The notes beneath the pieces are model-generated. The model saw only the letters and a list, made by a program, of their open reading frames with translations, ran no database searches and had not been told where the DNA came from. Positions 27,001 through 42,000 of a stretch of DNA of 64,000 nt are shown here, in pieces (the first letter of the stretch is position 1; each line of letters opens with the position of its first letter). The translations under genes were made by a program, and so were the position numbers. Origin of the DNA: Antedon mediterranea (lineage: Eukaryota; Echinodermata; Crinoidea; Comatulida; Antedonidae); the NCBI RefSeq assembly GCF_964355755.1, contig NC_092674.1, forward strand, positions 22,286,001 to 22,350,000, read 5' to 3'.

Positions 27001-30000
27001 AATATTTTTTGGCTCCTTTTCACATATTGTACTGTTTGTATAATGTGAATAAAGTTGAAAGTAAAAGTGAAAGTGAATACTGTATTCACAGGAGACTATA
27101 CCAACAACCTAAAATTGTCCATAGCCATTTTCCATATATTAAAACATATTTCCCCTCGTTTCCTTATAGGGGTGTCCCAATGAATGTATTGGTATTACCA
27201 GGAATTCCCTTCACCATTAGCTCTCTACATAATAGTATTGCTGTATTTGATATGGCCACAACATTTTATAAATATTAGGGGTGTTAGATACTCAGATTGG
27301 CAATAAACTAATTCAGGTCTTATTTATGTGACAAAAACAATGTGCCCATGGACATGGTAATGTCATATCACTACAATATTTGGGCACATCATACTTTTTT
27401 TGTCAAACTATTTGTGGACAGAGCTTAATACTGAAATGATGACCATTGCATGAAATAGCATTTTAACAAGCCTTATGAAGATCGAAACGTGTAATCATGG
27501 CTTGCCTCTTGTTAGTTGAAGTCAGTTTTTATACAATACAAGCCTTATAGTTTTCATTTCCATTTATAATATCATGCATTATTATACATAGATGGTGTTG
27601 CTCTGAGACAATACAATATAGAAACAAAACCTCAGCAAAATATACAGACTATTAAAAGGTCACTTAATTCTTGTACATTCACTGCTCTGTTTAGCAACTG
27701 GATAAAAACTATTATAAAACCTTATGAGTTATTACTGTATTTAAAAAATAAAACAACTTGTTTGATGAGTTGTAAATGTCATATTTATTTACAAATGTAC
27801 ACCTGCTGAAACGTTGCAGGAATATTACTGTACAGTGTTATTACAGAAAAAGAAAGTATGTAAGAATGGAATGATTATTGATAATACCTGAACGTGCTGG
27901 AAAAAAAAAGAAATAAACAATTTTCTTAGTACACCTGCTGAAACATTTCAAGAATAATAATCTATTATGTTTACCATGTTTAATGATTTATTTTGGATAC
28001 AGTATAGTACAGAAAAAGAAAGTCTGATTATTGATAATATATAAACTTGCTGGAAAAAAATAAAAAATACTACTGTACAATTTATGTACTTAAGAATCAC
28101 TCTTAGCAACAGGAACAAATGATAAATACTCGATCAATAGATGACATACAGTACTTTGATTGACTTAAAAAATAATGTATGTTTCATAGTAGGTCTACAA
28201 AGTAATGAAGAATTCAATATACATATCTGAAAGGTTTCCATAGCAACATAATACAAAATACAGTGATGCATCATTGTACCACATGCTAAAACTGTATATA
28301 ATGTATCTGTTAATTTTAAAACATCAGTCTGATTGCAGGTGCTTTCTCAATTAAAATCTTTCAATATCAAAATTAAATTCTTGAATAATTGTAATTGTAA
28401 TCAATTTCTTATTGAATTTTAAAAAGTTGGAAAATTAATTAAAAATTATTCTGCTTTATTAATAGAGGTACTGTACTGTACATTATACAGTACTATAGCT
28501 GTACAAAAGATAACATGGTGGCAACTCGCCATAATCAGGTCAGGGAATCCTACAAAATGGCTGCCTATCTCTCTCTTTCTATCGTATTTAACTTTAAATA
28601 AATGAAAACGGTATTTTCTCATTATTACATTTCAAGATTGTATTATATTAACTGGTTTTCTATCCAAAATGACTGTATGCTTTATGGATTGGTTTTATTA
28701 TTTTAGTCTATTATAGTTTATAACTGATCAATCAAAGAAGAATAAGAGAAAAGATAGTCATTAATGATCATTTCAACCAGAATAATATCAAATAAATACA
28801 CAACACAATGAAAATTAAAAAGAGATTCGAGGGAGGCGTTTATTCGAATAAATACGATAAAGAAACAACAATTCTAGATTTAGAGTTTTCATTTTTTTAT
28901 ATCATGTGCACTTATAATGAGATAATATATTTGTTCAAATTGAAGTTGATGTTGTTTTTTCAGGAGTGGCCGTAAACACAGGAGAACAAACAAAAATGGC
29001 TCTCAACTCAAAGTCCAAAGGCCAGAAATTCTCATGTTTAGAAAGGTTAGGCTACGTTTGTGTACTTTTGTATGTATGTATGATAGTATTGTTTAAGTGT
29101 CTGTGTGTCATGATTTTATGAATTAAACACAATCCCACTGTATGTATGATATGAAACCTGTTATAATCAAGAATAATATCTCTTGAAATAAAAGTAATCA
29201 AACCTAACCTTACTTTTTTGATACCATATTTATTATAATAAGGGAACAAATAAAATCCATTTTTTGTTTACATTTACATATTTTTCCCCCCTTAAAAAAA
29301 TGTTGTTTTCACATTTTGTTGTTGAATATGCCATTTTGATGTTCCATTATAGTTATTCATTTTGACGAAAAATTGGATCTAAAAAAATTCTTTACCTGAA
29401 AAAAATGGGGTTTTTGTTGAATTTAACTGTTTGTTTTGTCTTTTTATAAAGGAAAACATTTTTGTATTTGTTTTTTTATTTTTTTATTAAACTACAGAAT
29501 GGCCTATTCAAATTCTGATTTTATTAATCTTCATTTTTCATGTTTTTGAAGGACAATACATTTTTGTATTCAATATCAAGCAAAGATAGTAACTAACCGG
29601 AAAAACATACACAGGAAACATGCAGTCTCAGACAGAATCGTTCCGCATCATTTACTTGGGTGGCTCACTGACCTCATTAATTGTTAATGTTGTTTACACC
29701 ATACATTTCCTTAATTCTGGGCCCTGGGTACTTACTACCCAGGTGCACAATTCTAGGTCAACTCTGCACTTTTGCTAGTGGTGTAAAAGGAGATGGTAGT
29801 ACATATGCCTACCACCAATCACAGCACTATTTTCTGACTAAGACTTTTTAAAACAATTTTCTTATTCTCAGATCAATGAACAAATACCTAGGAGTAATGT
29901 TGATTCTGCTTGTCGTTGAAACTCTTATATGTACAATTGCAAAATATACCTACGATGCAAAGCATGACCTAGAGAAACATTGGTATTTCTATCCAAGTGC

Positions 30001-33000
30001 TCTTCTCAGTGGCGACTATGATATAGATGTAAGTTGTTTGTCAGTTTTTTTATATTTTTGTTAAGCTCTGTATACACTATCAAACTGTCCGTGACAAAAA
30101 AATGTGATGTGCCCTTATATGGACATGATGACATCATATCACTACCATATTTAGGCACATCATGCCTTTTTCAAACTAGTTTGATGGTGCAGACAGACCT
30201 TTAGAAATGCATACTACTTTGATTGAGTCAAGTGGTTGAGTGGTTAAATCATAATCAAAATATTGATGTAAGTTGTTTATTATAAATTTTGTTTATGTTT
30301 AATTTACAAATAGAAACATATATTTTCAAGTCAAGTGAATGAGCGGTTAAACCATAGTCATAATATCGGCACAGGTTCAATAGATACTGCGACCATGTTT
30401 AGGTGGTAAAACTTAAAGTCTTCTCAAATAACGACCTCAAAATTTATTTATTTATTTGACTTCTCACTAACTCAGTTAGTGAAGGATCTGGACCAACAGG
30501 TGGTAAACACCTCTAAAACGGTCCAGTCCAAATTTGCACAGTGGCTGTGTGTGACAGTGGCTGTGTTTGTGTGGACTAGTACACCGGGGTAACCCCCTAC
30601 TCGTCTCGAAAGATGTACTAGGTTCTTTAAAGTGCGCATGAGCTATGTGTACACTGGACCTACGGTTTATAGTCCTTATCCGAGAAGACTCGTTCTACCA
30701 CCAGAACCATGGAGCAAGTGAGCCTCGAACCCTTGCCGATGTTATGGCTACGTAATTACGGTTCCACTGTCTTAACCGCTCGGCCACTCACTCGCTCTAA
30801 ACTGTATAGTCTAGGAAAAAAAATCTCAAAAGATCTTTAGAAATCAAGTTCTATTCAAGGGGATTTTTTCCCTCCTGTGCTTTTGTACATCACAGCCATG
30901 GTTTGACTGAAATGGTGACCTCAGATCCATTATAGGCAACGATAGATGATTGAGATCATCTGGATGCTGCATTGGCTTATATAATGGGGATCTAGGATTT
31001 CCATCTTTTTAACTTTGACACACAATCTTCTTCTCATCATCAACCTGTTTGTGTCATTTAAATGTGCCTTTGCCTTATAACTAGAAATGATACATACTGT
31101 AGATTAAATATGGTACATAATGGTATGTAATTTTCTGTATATATAAACATAATTTCAATTCAATTATATTGATTAAATATGTTTTTCTTTTTTTTTTTAT
31201 GTAAAAATAATTAAAATCTTTTTCATTTTTTAACAGGTTCAAAATGTAATGGGTACTTTTCTATCATTCCTGGTGCTTTTCAACTACATTATTCCAATAT
31301 CTCTATATGTGACACTCGGTAAGGCTTCAAAAGCTTTGTATTTTTCAGTTCATTTTAATCATAATTACAATTTCAATTTATTCTGTAAATTAAACTTTCT
31401 GGAAATCAAGAGTTGACCTACTGTATTAACAATTTTATTTTTTATTTTATTTTCCAGAAACACTTTTTTGTAACTCTATAGTTTGATTCTTTTCAAAATA
31501 GATTTGCATGTTATACAAATAACATTTTTGTTTTTTTATTTTTCAGAACTTCAAAAATTCACTGGGTCTATGTTCTTTGCATGGGATATTGATATCTATG
31601 ATGAGGTTGGTGTGTCGTTATATTCTCCTTTAATAATTATTTAATTTAATGAATATTTTATTTTACCAATTTTTTAAAACTTGCAGAAAAGAACTTCCTT
31701 TGATATACCACCTTCTTAAGTTTATTAAACCTCCACAAATAAATAACTGCCTTGATGTGTAGTTTTTATTCCTATGTCTTAAAGAGCTTATTTCCACAGC
31801 AAGAATACTATGCTTTTTTTAAATTTTTCTTTAAAATTATATTTCTAAATTATTCTCTCTCCAGGCAACAAATCAACGAGCAAAAGCAAACACATCTGAT
31901 CTTAACGAGGAACTCGGACAAGTGGAGTACATGTTCACCGACAAGACTGGCACACTAACAGAAAACAACATGCAGTTCCGACAGTGTTCAGTTGACGGGA
32001 TTAAATATGAAGATGTTAATGGAGTATCATTAAAAATGACAACAGAACCAGAGGACTTTACTGACTCCGCAAAAGAACATAGGGTACGTAAATAATATTT
32101 AATATATGTTTTGAAGGATTTTTATATATTTAATAATTTTTTTTATCGAGGCGAAAGCTACATACCAAAATCATGAATTTTGAGTGTAAATGCTCTGGGA
32201 AGACTTGACGACCTTTTCAAACATCTCTTCTCAATTTGTTTATTTGTAGCTTGATGGTTGTTTTGCTCGTATACCGATCTATAAAACCTGTTTCCAATTA
32301 GCTATGTAGCTATGCTAACATAATTACTTTGACAAAGCGACACTCTCTCACAGTAGATGAGCTTTTGTTTATGATAGGTTAAATTCCTTCCAGCTAGTGT
32401 AATTCAGGCGTAAAGGTCTTTCCTGGATTGAAACTCGCATAATTTTGCTAACAGCAAAATCCCATATTTGAAAATTTTGTAAACATAAACCAATATGAAA
32501 TAAAACAATAATATTCTGTCTATTTATTTAGAGTTACAGTGCCCTTTTCTTTGGTGGAATTTTTATATAAAATTATTCTGTGAATTTTGCGGTATAAACA
32601 ATTATATAATGAATAATTTTCAGGTTTAAAAATAATATTAAACAATAATCAAATTCAGCCCCTGAAAATATGTAAATAAGGGACAACTTTCTTTTAATAT
32701 TATTAATTGATTGTTTTATGTAAACTAGATGTTTATGCTTGTCTTATGAAGGCCTAAATAATCAATTACAGATTAATTAACCAAATCTAGACCCAAATTA
32801 ATATGCTACTTTACTATGCTACTAAATTTTTATAGAGTGAGCTGTTACATGAGTTCTTGTTGTGCATGGGCCTTTGTCATACGGTGCATGTTCACAAAGA
32901 CTCTGAGAATGGGATGGATAGCATTGATAGTAAAGCCCCTCTTGACTACCAAGCATCATCCCCTGATGAAAAGGCACTTGTTGAAGCTGCTGCAAGGTAG

Positions 33001-36000
33001 GTACTACTAGGGAAGAGTCCCTGGCTCTATGCCACAGTCAATGTCAAAAGGGTCACAGACTATTAAATAAATCAGTCAAATAAAACACCAGTAATATAAG
33101 TATATAACAGACAAATAATTAATTGCCACAGTCGATAGGTTCCACAGTCAGTTGAGTAAGTGCTACAGTCAGTTGAATAAGTGCCACAGCCAGTTGAATA
33201 AGTGCTACAGTCAGTTGAATAAGTGCCACAGCCAGTTGAATAAGTGCCAGTCAAATAAGATCCACAGTCTAATTAGGTCACCAGTTGAATATATGCCACA
33301 GCTAATAAAGCACCACAAGCAATCATAGTAGAATTATAGTGCTACAGTAGAATAAGTAAAACAAAGGTCCACAGTCTAAGTAAATCAAATTAGTATCACA
33401 GTGTAATTTAATTGTAATTTACTAAGCAAGGTTAAGCAAATTCATTGGTATTGTATAATATTTCATTTTGTCATTCCTTTTTATTCTAGTTACGGTGTCA
33501 AGTTTCTTGGAGGTACATCTGAGTATATTGAGGTGCAAGTGGATTCATATGCTGAGCGTTATGAGTTGCTACATGTTCTAGAATTTGACCCAACAAGGAA
33601 GTGTATGAGTGTCATTGTCAAAACACCAACAGGTATTGAAATATCTCAAACAGAATCTCATTAAAAAAAAACAATAATCTTTAAAAGAAGAAAACCCCAG
33701 AATACCTTTTTTTAGTTATATTTTACACTTATTTTCTGTAGATATAAGTGAATGTAATTTTGTTTTTAATTACAGGTGAAATTCGTCTTTTATGCAAAGG
33801 AGCTGAGTCTACCGTTTTACACAAAAGCATCTCAGGCAATGTTGATTCAACTCTTCAACATGTCAATGATTATGCCGTGGTAAGGTTTATAATGGTTGTA
33901 TACAGTCAACTCTCCCAATACCGGACACCCTTGGGCGGGCATATATTTTCCGGTTTTTCGAAAGTCCGGTTTCCTGAAAACATATTTTTAAAGTCATCAC
34001 GTTGTCACCGAATGCTGCCCGGTACGGTCTCCTAGCGTAGGGAAGGCCTAGGCTAGGCTATGATTGTGTCAATCTAGTTTTAATTAAATAAATACTGATA
34101 GGCCTAGGCCTACTTTATTAATATTAAGCTACAGTAATTCAATTTACCTTTTTTAAAAGTTACATTATTTATTGTACCAATAAAACATGTTACAATAGTA
34201 AATTATTGTTTCTCAATGTGTTTTTAACGGCAAACATAATTTCGGTCTGTTTATTGTTTTTCGTGAGCTAGCTAGCAGCAGCAGCATGGGTGAAGGGCTT
34301 TGATTGATGCGCATGTGCAGAGGTGTCATAATCAAATAAAAACGCCCACACCTAGACCACATGTTTTTTAAGCTCCTTTAGTTTGACGTAATTTGATAGC
34401 AATGATGAAAATTGATTAGGTAAACGAGCCAAGCAATAATGACACAATAATTAATTGGTAACATTTCAAAGTTTATTAACACAAGTTAAGTCATGTTCAT
34501 TCCGTTTACGTTTTGCCATAATGATTTCCAAATTTATAATGATGCACATTTTTAGTCGATCCCGTTTTTAGTGAAACATTCCTTTTTGAAGTCCTATTGC
34601 AATTGTGAATTTAACAATAATTTAAACAAAACAAAGACACAGGAATGTAAATTTAACTTTATTAAAAAACAATTCATATGCTAAAAAACAGGGAGTTGTT
34701 AACAACTTCCTGCTAAAAACAATAGACATTAAGACATAGCGCTTCGATGTGAAAAAGCCCACCGCAGTTCGATACGCAACAAAGCAATTGCCGCCTCGTG
34801 GGTTAACAATGAACTGACCTGTCAATCACAGTGTAGTGCTCCGTGGCAACATTATTTGATCGTACCGCGAAACGTCGCGCACTTCATGCATGGTGAGGGT
34901 ATGGTTAAAAGCTTTTGTACATTGTGAATGTAGTGAATCCGAGTCAGCGACGACGATGTTACGTTGTTTTCGTAAATATTTGGAGTTTTTTAACCGTCAG
35001 TCCGGTTTTCAGACGCTAATTTTCGTGTTTTGTACTTCATAATTTGTCCGGATTCCGGAATTGGGTATTCCGGTTTTCATAATAAATTACAGTACAATTA
35101 GAATAGGGACAAATTGGGCCCTCCAAAAAAGTCCGGTTTTTCGTGAATTCCGGTTTTGGGAGAGTCCGGTATTGGGAGAGTTGACTGTATTATACAAATA
35201 ATTATTATTTATGAGTGCAATGGGGCAAATAATTTCATTAGGTAAAAAAAGTGCATATCATCTTTCACCAAATGAATTTATTTGCCCCAGTGCACAAATA
35301 TAAAACATTCATTATTTGTTTTATAACACACCTACTAACTAAACACAAGCTGCACTATTGCATTTCCACCTCAAAATTGTCGTACTCCATTTTATATAAC
35401 GTTAAGTGTGTTATAGTGCAGTCATTTTATTGTCTAATCAATGACAAAAATCTATTTAGGTGTGTTATAATATATCATAATGTATATAATTTTTATTTCA
35501 GCTTGGTCTGAGGACACTTTGCTTTGCCTATAGGATTTTATCACCAGAAGTTTATGAAGAATTTCATGAACAGCTTGCAGAAGCATCGAGTAGTCTTGAA
35601 AACAGAGAAGAAAAGGTAAACAAAAAGTGATGAAAATTCTTTATTTCTTTTATTATTATTTACTATTTCTTATATTTCTAGATTTTGCAATAGTAAAATA
35701 AAGAATATATATTTTAGTCAATCGAAATGGGAGAGTTTATAAGCACAGTTTTTAAAAAATGGAACACACTGATACTGTACTGCATTTATAATATATCACA
35801 TTGGTTCATTGTTTTGGTATTCACTGTAAACTGTAGAAATGTAGGAAATGAATGCCCAGGCCTAAATGAATATTGTCTGCCTAAGGAATCATTGGTTAGT
35901 AATTATTCGGCAAGAAGGTGTTGATGCTAATAGGCAGCCTAGCCAAACCAACAGAAGAAAGGCCTACCCAGCCAGGTCTACTGATATTTGGCTAATATAA

Positions 36001-39000
36001 CAAATCACCATTTATATCGTTGAAATTTGACATCCTCTTGGGAATTATATTTTTCTCTCTGGACTATATTTTCCCTCAGCTTTGCTTCAAGAAAAATATC
36101 ATTGGAGATGTAAAATGTTATATTTCACATTTAAACAGGCAATATTTGTATAATAATAATGTTACTTTCTTTGCTACTTCAGTTGAATGCAGTGTTTGAG
36201 ATTGCAGAACAGCAACTTCATCTAGTTGGTGCAACTGCCGTTGAAGATGAACTCCAGGATGGAGTTGCAGATACAATCGCAAAACTCAGGGAAGCAGGAA
36301 TTAAGGTAAAATCATTTCACTCTTTAGATATTAAAACGATAACAAATAAATGATTATTTTGTTGTTAAAAAATGAAATGAAATATTTCAGCAATAACTTG
36401 TTGTATAAGTCATGCTAAAAAATATGTTGGGCTTCTTGAAAAGATGTGTGCTAAGAAATCAGGTTTATTTCTATTATATTATTATTACTTTTGTTATTTT
36501 TACTCTGGTACCCAAGTCTAGGACTCGCTTATCTTCTCCTCTTCCTTCTCTTCTTCTTCCTCTTTCATCTGGACACTATTGAGCCAACTTTCAAGTCCTA
36601 CTAGTTCTTTACGCGTTGTCTAACGGCTCTGAAACATGGCATGCATATACTAGGAACAAAACTATAGAGAGAAAACTGTTGTACTTTAACCGGATGCAGA
36701 ATTATGACGTCTTAAACAAAAAATTGCGATTTATAAAGTACTACTCCTCCCTTATTCGTTGTAGTATTGAGCTGGTATTTGGCCTGGGTATACTACAGGG
36801 ACATGTCCTAAAAGCTATAGAGCCGGATTTTATAATTTTAAACCAGATGCAGCCATATGACGTTTCGAAGATAGTACCTTGGTGCCAAACGATTTTCGTC
36901 GTAATATAGCCGTGTTTGGTGTCATTTCAAAGGTCTTGACTTAGAAAATATGAGTATATACAGTAAAACCTATTTATGATATTGTGTCGTCACTTCTGCT
37001 CCCGGAAATGGCAAAATAGATGTGTATGTGACGTAAAATCCCGTCTTATGACGTCATTACAGCTTCTTTTGCTGTACCCCGAGTATCGCACATTCGTCAA
37101 GTTTGTACAATACTCAATTATTGAAATGCAATAGACTGAATAAAGTTATAAACAATTTTGATTAATTTCCTTGGAATTACTATTTAACTGTTTTATTTAT
37201 TTAGGTATGGGTACTAACAGGAGACAAGCAGGAGACAGCCGTGAACATCAGTCACTCTTGTGATCATTTTAAAGCAAATATGTCAGAACTTTACCTTGTG
37301 AAACAAAAAGATCAAAATGAGATTTCAAGAATGCTCACTGATTATAGTAAAATGTAAGAAATTTAATATTAATAAAATCCCAAAAGTAGTGTAACTTGAT
37401 ACCCCAATCCCAATATCATAGGTTGGAGTCATTGTCCTTTCAATTTGAAAGAAGTGAATCCCTAAACCACTCACCGACAGTAGTGAAATTGACTTGAAAT
37501 TATCCGAGAAGACATTTTTTTTATTCAGTATATTACACAGAGATGCCTTACAAGATGGAACCACCTTAGCTTCAAGGCGCCTCAGATTAACAAATACAAC
37601 ATTTCAAAACAACTAACAGAAACATCAATTAAATCTTCCAGAATTAACAAGAAATTGTTGTACATAATAAAATAATAAAGCATTTTCACAATTCAAAAGA
37701 AGATCGGAACCAAAAATAAAAATTTCACTTAAAAATGTAAAATTAAATGTTAAAGAAAAGAAGAAGACATTCTACCACCAGAACTAGTCGAGAGAGCATT
37801 TAACCCATATCGATTTTATAGAATTATTTTGTCATATCTTAGCCGCTTGACTAAAAAATGAATAGATGATTTGTGTATTACTGTAACATTGAGAAAATTG
37901 CAAGAAATGTTATTCTATCTTAGATAGTGTTATACTAATAATTGTTTTCTTCAGGGTGGATGGTGGTGGAAATTATGCCTTTGTAGTTGATGGTCCCAGC
38001 CTAGCTTTAGCTCTGAACTTCCATTCAGATAAGTTACTTCAAGTCTGTATAAAGTGTGTAGCAGTGCTGTGTTGCAGAATGTCCCCACTACAGAAGGCTC
38101 AGGTAATTATTATTATTGTCATAAGCAATAAAGTAGTCTATGATATGTTAATCTATTTGTGGAAATAAATTTACTCATTGCAACAGTGCAATAAATTAGT
38201 ATATATATCGTATATAACTAAAACTCTTTTATATCTGCCAAGCCATCTATATAGTTTTCTACTCTTACTCTCTCCGTCTTCTATTCCCCAGGCTGTTGTT
38301 TGTTGTACCATGGACCTCTAATTTATAGGCCCATGGTTTTACTTTCTTTTATTCCAGTCCACTCATGTCTAGCTTATACCTTTATACAATATTCTATACT
38401 ACTTTCCATGTATTCTCACTTGCACTGAGGAAGGCTTACTGGAAAGCTCTACAATTTTTTTCTGACTCCCTGGTTTACTTTATTGTTTTAATTTAGCTTT
38501 TTTATTATTTTTTTGTCATTGCATTGTAATTTTTTCACTAATTTGCTTTTTGATTATAATATTTAATACACTTTATTTTAGCCAATACCTTTAAAATTAT
38601 AAAGCCATATAGAATAAAATAATGTTGTTATTGATGCTATTTAGTATTTTACCTTTTATACAAATTTGTTTATATCACTAAATTAAAACTACAATTATTT
38701 TGTGTGAAATCAGTTGTAAGAATTCTTTTTTCCCCAGAAATATCAAGTATTAAATTAGTAATTAAAAAAAAAAAATTAAAGTATGTATGTATGTGCCTAT
38801 ATAAAAGTTTTGTATTGTTTTATTTAGACTGTGAAGTTAGTTAAAGACTCTCCAACCAAACCAACGACAATGGCCATTGGTGATGGCGCTAATGATGTCA
38901 GTATGATACAAGAGGCTCATGTTGGTCTTGGTATGTACATGCATGCCCCATTGAAACCTGCTCGCATTTTGGTCTGCACTGCTTCCAGTGGTGTAGTGCA

Positions 39001-42000
39001 GATGCTTGAGACGCCTGGTTTAAGGACCCTAAGTAGTGGCCCTCAAACAATTCAGGCCTTGGGAGTTTTTAGCCTTTTTTAACATATTTTAAGGCATTTT
39101 TTCCCTTCTAAGGAGCCCCATTAACTTCCAGGGCCCCTGCGTTTAGCCAGTGAGCCCTCATAACACTGCTTCACATTTAATGCAATGTTTCAAATGGTTT
39201 CAACACGTGATGAAATCTATGGCAAATACATTGAATGTGAAGCAAGTGTGAACAGGGCTTTAGATGTTCATCGTAACAATGTGGTAACTTATACTTGCAC
39301 ATACATTTTCAGTTTTGTCAAAGGCAGGCCACCATGGTTCAATGCTCTCCTTGATAATAATTCAGGTTGTTGAACAAGGATTTAAAACTACAGGTTAAGT
39401 GTAAACATCTGGCTCATGTGTAACCCAGTGCATTTTTCGGAATGGTTGAGGTTATGTTGTGTACTGGTCCATCTCAGCTGCTAACAATGTGGACAGACGA
39501 ATGAGCGGCGTTTGGTGGCAGCTCGACGCAAAACAACCTTTAGGGGATATGACACTTTTGTGACAGTTATCATTGCATAATGTTAATATCCTTTACCTAC
39601 CTGGCGTCAGACGATGTCGTATAACATAGATTCATTAAAACAGTCACTTATACGTTTTTGTCATTACTTTTAGGTATTATGGGAAAAGAAGGACGACAAG
39701 CTGTACGATGCAGCGACTATGCATTTGCTCGGTTTCGCTTTTTGCAGAAAATTCTTTTAGTGCACGGGCCTTGGTACTATATAAGAGTGGCCATGACCGT
39801 ACAATACTTTTTCTACAAGGTTTGTATAAAACATAAAAACATCTTTGAATAAAGGCATATAAACTACAAAAAAAGAAAATGTAATAGTCCATGTAATTGT
39901 GCTATAAATAGGCCCGTTACATTAAACTATTTTTTGACAATGTTTGTAAAATTATAATATAATGGGGAATAAAACACCTATAGAGCATACAGTAGTGGGA
40001 TAAGGAATGAGATGTTTTTCTATCTATAACTATGGACCAAGGAAAATGAAATAATATTTATAATAAATAGCATAAAATATTAATATTTTCTTTCATTTAA
40101 GTGGCCATTTCAATACATTTATTCTATATTTTATTAAAGTCATTAATTTCATCAATAAGATTAATTAATAAACTTGTAACATTTCTTTCCTGTTTTATTC
40201 CAGAATATTGCCTTTATTACTGCCCAGTTTTTCTATGCCTTCTACACACAGTTTTCTCAGCAGGTATTTATATTATACTAAAGTGCTATTACAGGGTCTG
40301 ATAAAATATTTATATCAGCAGACCTACATAGTATTCTGTTTTTCCCCTTAAATAATGTTAAGTAGCATATAGCAACTGTCTTTGACCTCCCTGCCATCTG
40401 AATGTGTAAAATTTGTATGATACAATTGTGGAAATTCACTCTTCTAACTTACCCAATCTTTTAAATATTTTAGCCAGCTCAATTGTTTGTCTTTTTAACT
40501 ATAACTATTTTTTGACTATATATACTTTCTGATTTAGTGATTTTTTGTTTCTCATCACTTTACTCAAAGTTCAAAATCTTTTAATCCAATCTAGTGTTGA
40601 TTGGATATTTCAATATAATTAATAAAAAGTTTAAATAATTAATAAAAATGTTACACTTTAAAAGTGTTTTTTAAATGAATACATTGTGGTGATTAAATAT
40701 ACTGTATTATTATAATAATATAAAGGGTTTAAAAGCGTTTAAAGTGCTATATGAGATTGAATTAATAATGGTACATGACATTTTCCTGACTTAATTTATC
40801 TAAATATTATTATTTTTTTATTTCTCTTCAGACCGTTTTTGAGAGTTTTTATTTGACCTTCTACAATATTACATGTACAGCATTACCAATCACGATATAT
40901 GGAATATTTGAACAGCATCTGTCAAAGAAAATGCTGCTTGAAAATCCATTGTTATACAAAGAAATTTCCAAAAATGCAAAGTTACGTCTTTGGGAATGTT
41001 TCTATTGGTGTATATTAGGTAAGAATAAGATAGACTTCATGTCTTAGGGTCAAGTTAGGATCGTCTGTATTCGTATACAGTATACACACAGCCTTGGATA
41101 AGTTATTTTAGTCGGTAGTCTACAGTACTGACTACATATCATATACCAAGCCCACACATTTTACACGGGTGTGAAAAACGCGTGACTCGCGTGTAATTAG
41201 GTACTAACAATACTGTCCATATTCACTCATGCATTACTGCATTGAGTAATTCAACTGCAGCGAACTGTATTTATAATTTGTTGATGTTTTGTATGATATA
41301 TATTATTATATATCACCAAACAGTCAATAACTGGAATTGTAGTACAGGATAACAGCATTTTATATAACAAAATATAGGCCTGTTTGAAATAAAAAATCGA
41401 TTTATTTATCATAGTGCCATCATGGAGGTAAAAACCTCCATGATGCAATTATGTCTGTGATTGAAAATACTATTACTAGGCCTAAGAGGCCTAGTTTAGT
41501 ATAGTAGGCTTACTACCGGGAGTACAGTACTACTATTCTAGGCCTAGTTTGCTTTCAGGGTTTGTTTATATATATTTTTAAGTCATATTTATTAAGTATT
41601 TGAGAAAACTCATTAAAAAAAACAAGGTAGAAAAGACCCAACAATATCTTTCAAAACACGATCGTCGCTGGTGGTACGCACCACGTTGTAGAGTTCATCC
41701 ATTGAGTACACACAGTTTGCTAGGCCAAATAATAACATAAAGGTTTTACCATTCCCCGTCGGGGAGGAAAACATTTATATAGTATTACAACACCAGTATT
41801 GACATGCATGTATTTAGCACGGTAACTAATGTACACCCCTGTTACGGACTGGACCATTAATCACTGAACGAAACCACGTTGGAGCGATCCTCCGCACACA
41901 GCCGGAGCGAGAGAGAAGCGAGGTCGAATAAATACAAGTTTTTACCATTTCCCGTCCAGGGGAAATCAGTTCTCTTATAATTACAGCCCTGATACCGTGC

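Noticed and set aside
26982-27278. 98-codon ORF in intron 8
   Set aside because: No family features or splice context; it overlaps old repeat DNA next to MITE family A copy 3.
30721-30797. A functional tRNA gene on the - strand
   Set aside because: A and B boxes are present, but it cannot be folded into a full cloverleaf by eye and it continues into a SINE body with an AAATA tail.
33072-33254. Cysteine/threonine-rich 60-codon ORF on the - strand
   Set aside because: Period of 7 residues equals the 21-bp minisatellite; artefact.
35251-35511. 86-codon ORF before exon 17
   Set aside because: It runs through the intron's AT-rich end into the exon 17 acceptor; no similarity recognised and not in the exon frame.
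38935-39400. Possible exons in intron 21 (83- and 62-codon ORFs)
   Set aside because: The first is exon 21 read on past its donor; the second has no flippase similarity, and exon 22 follows in the right phase without it.
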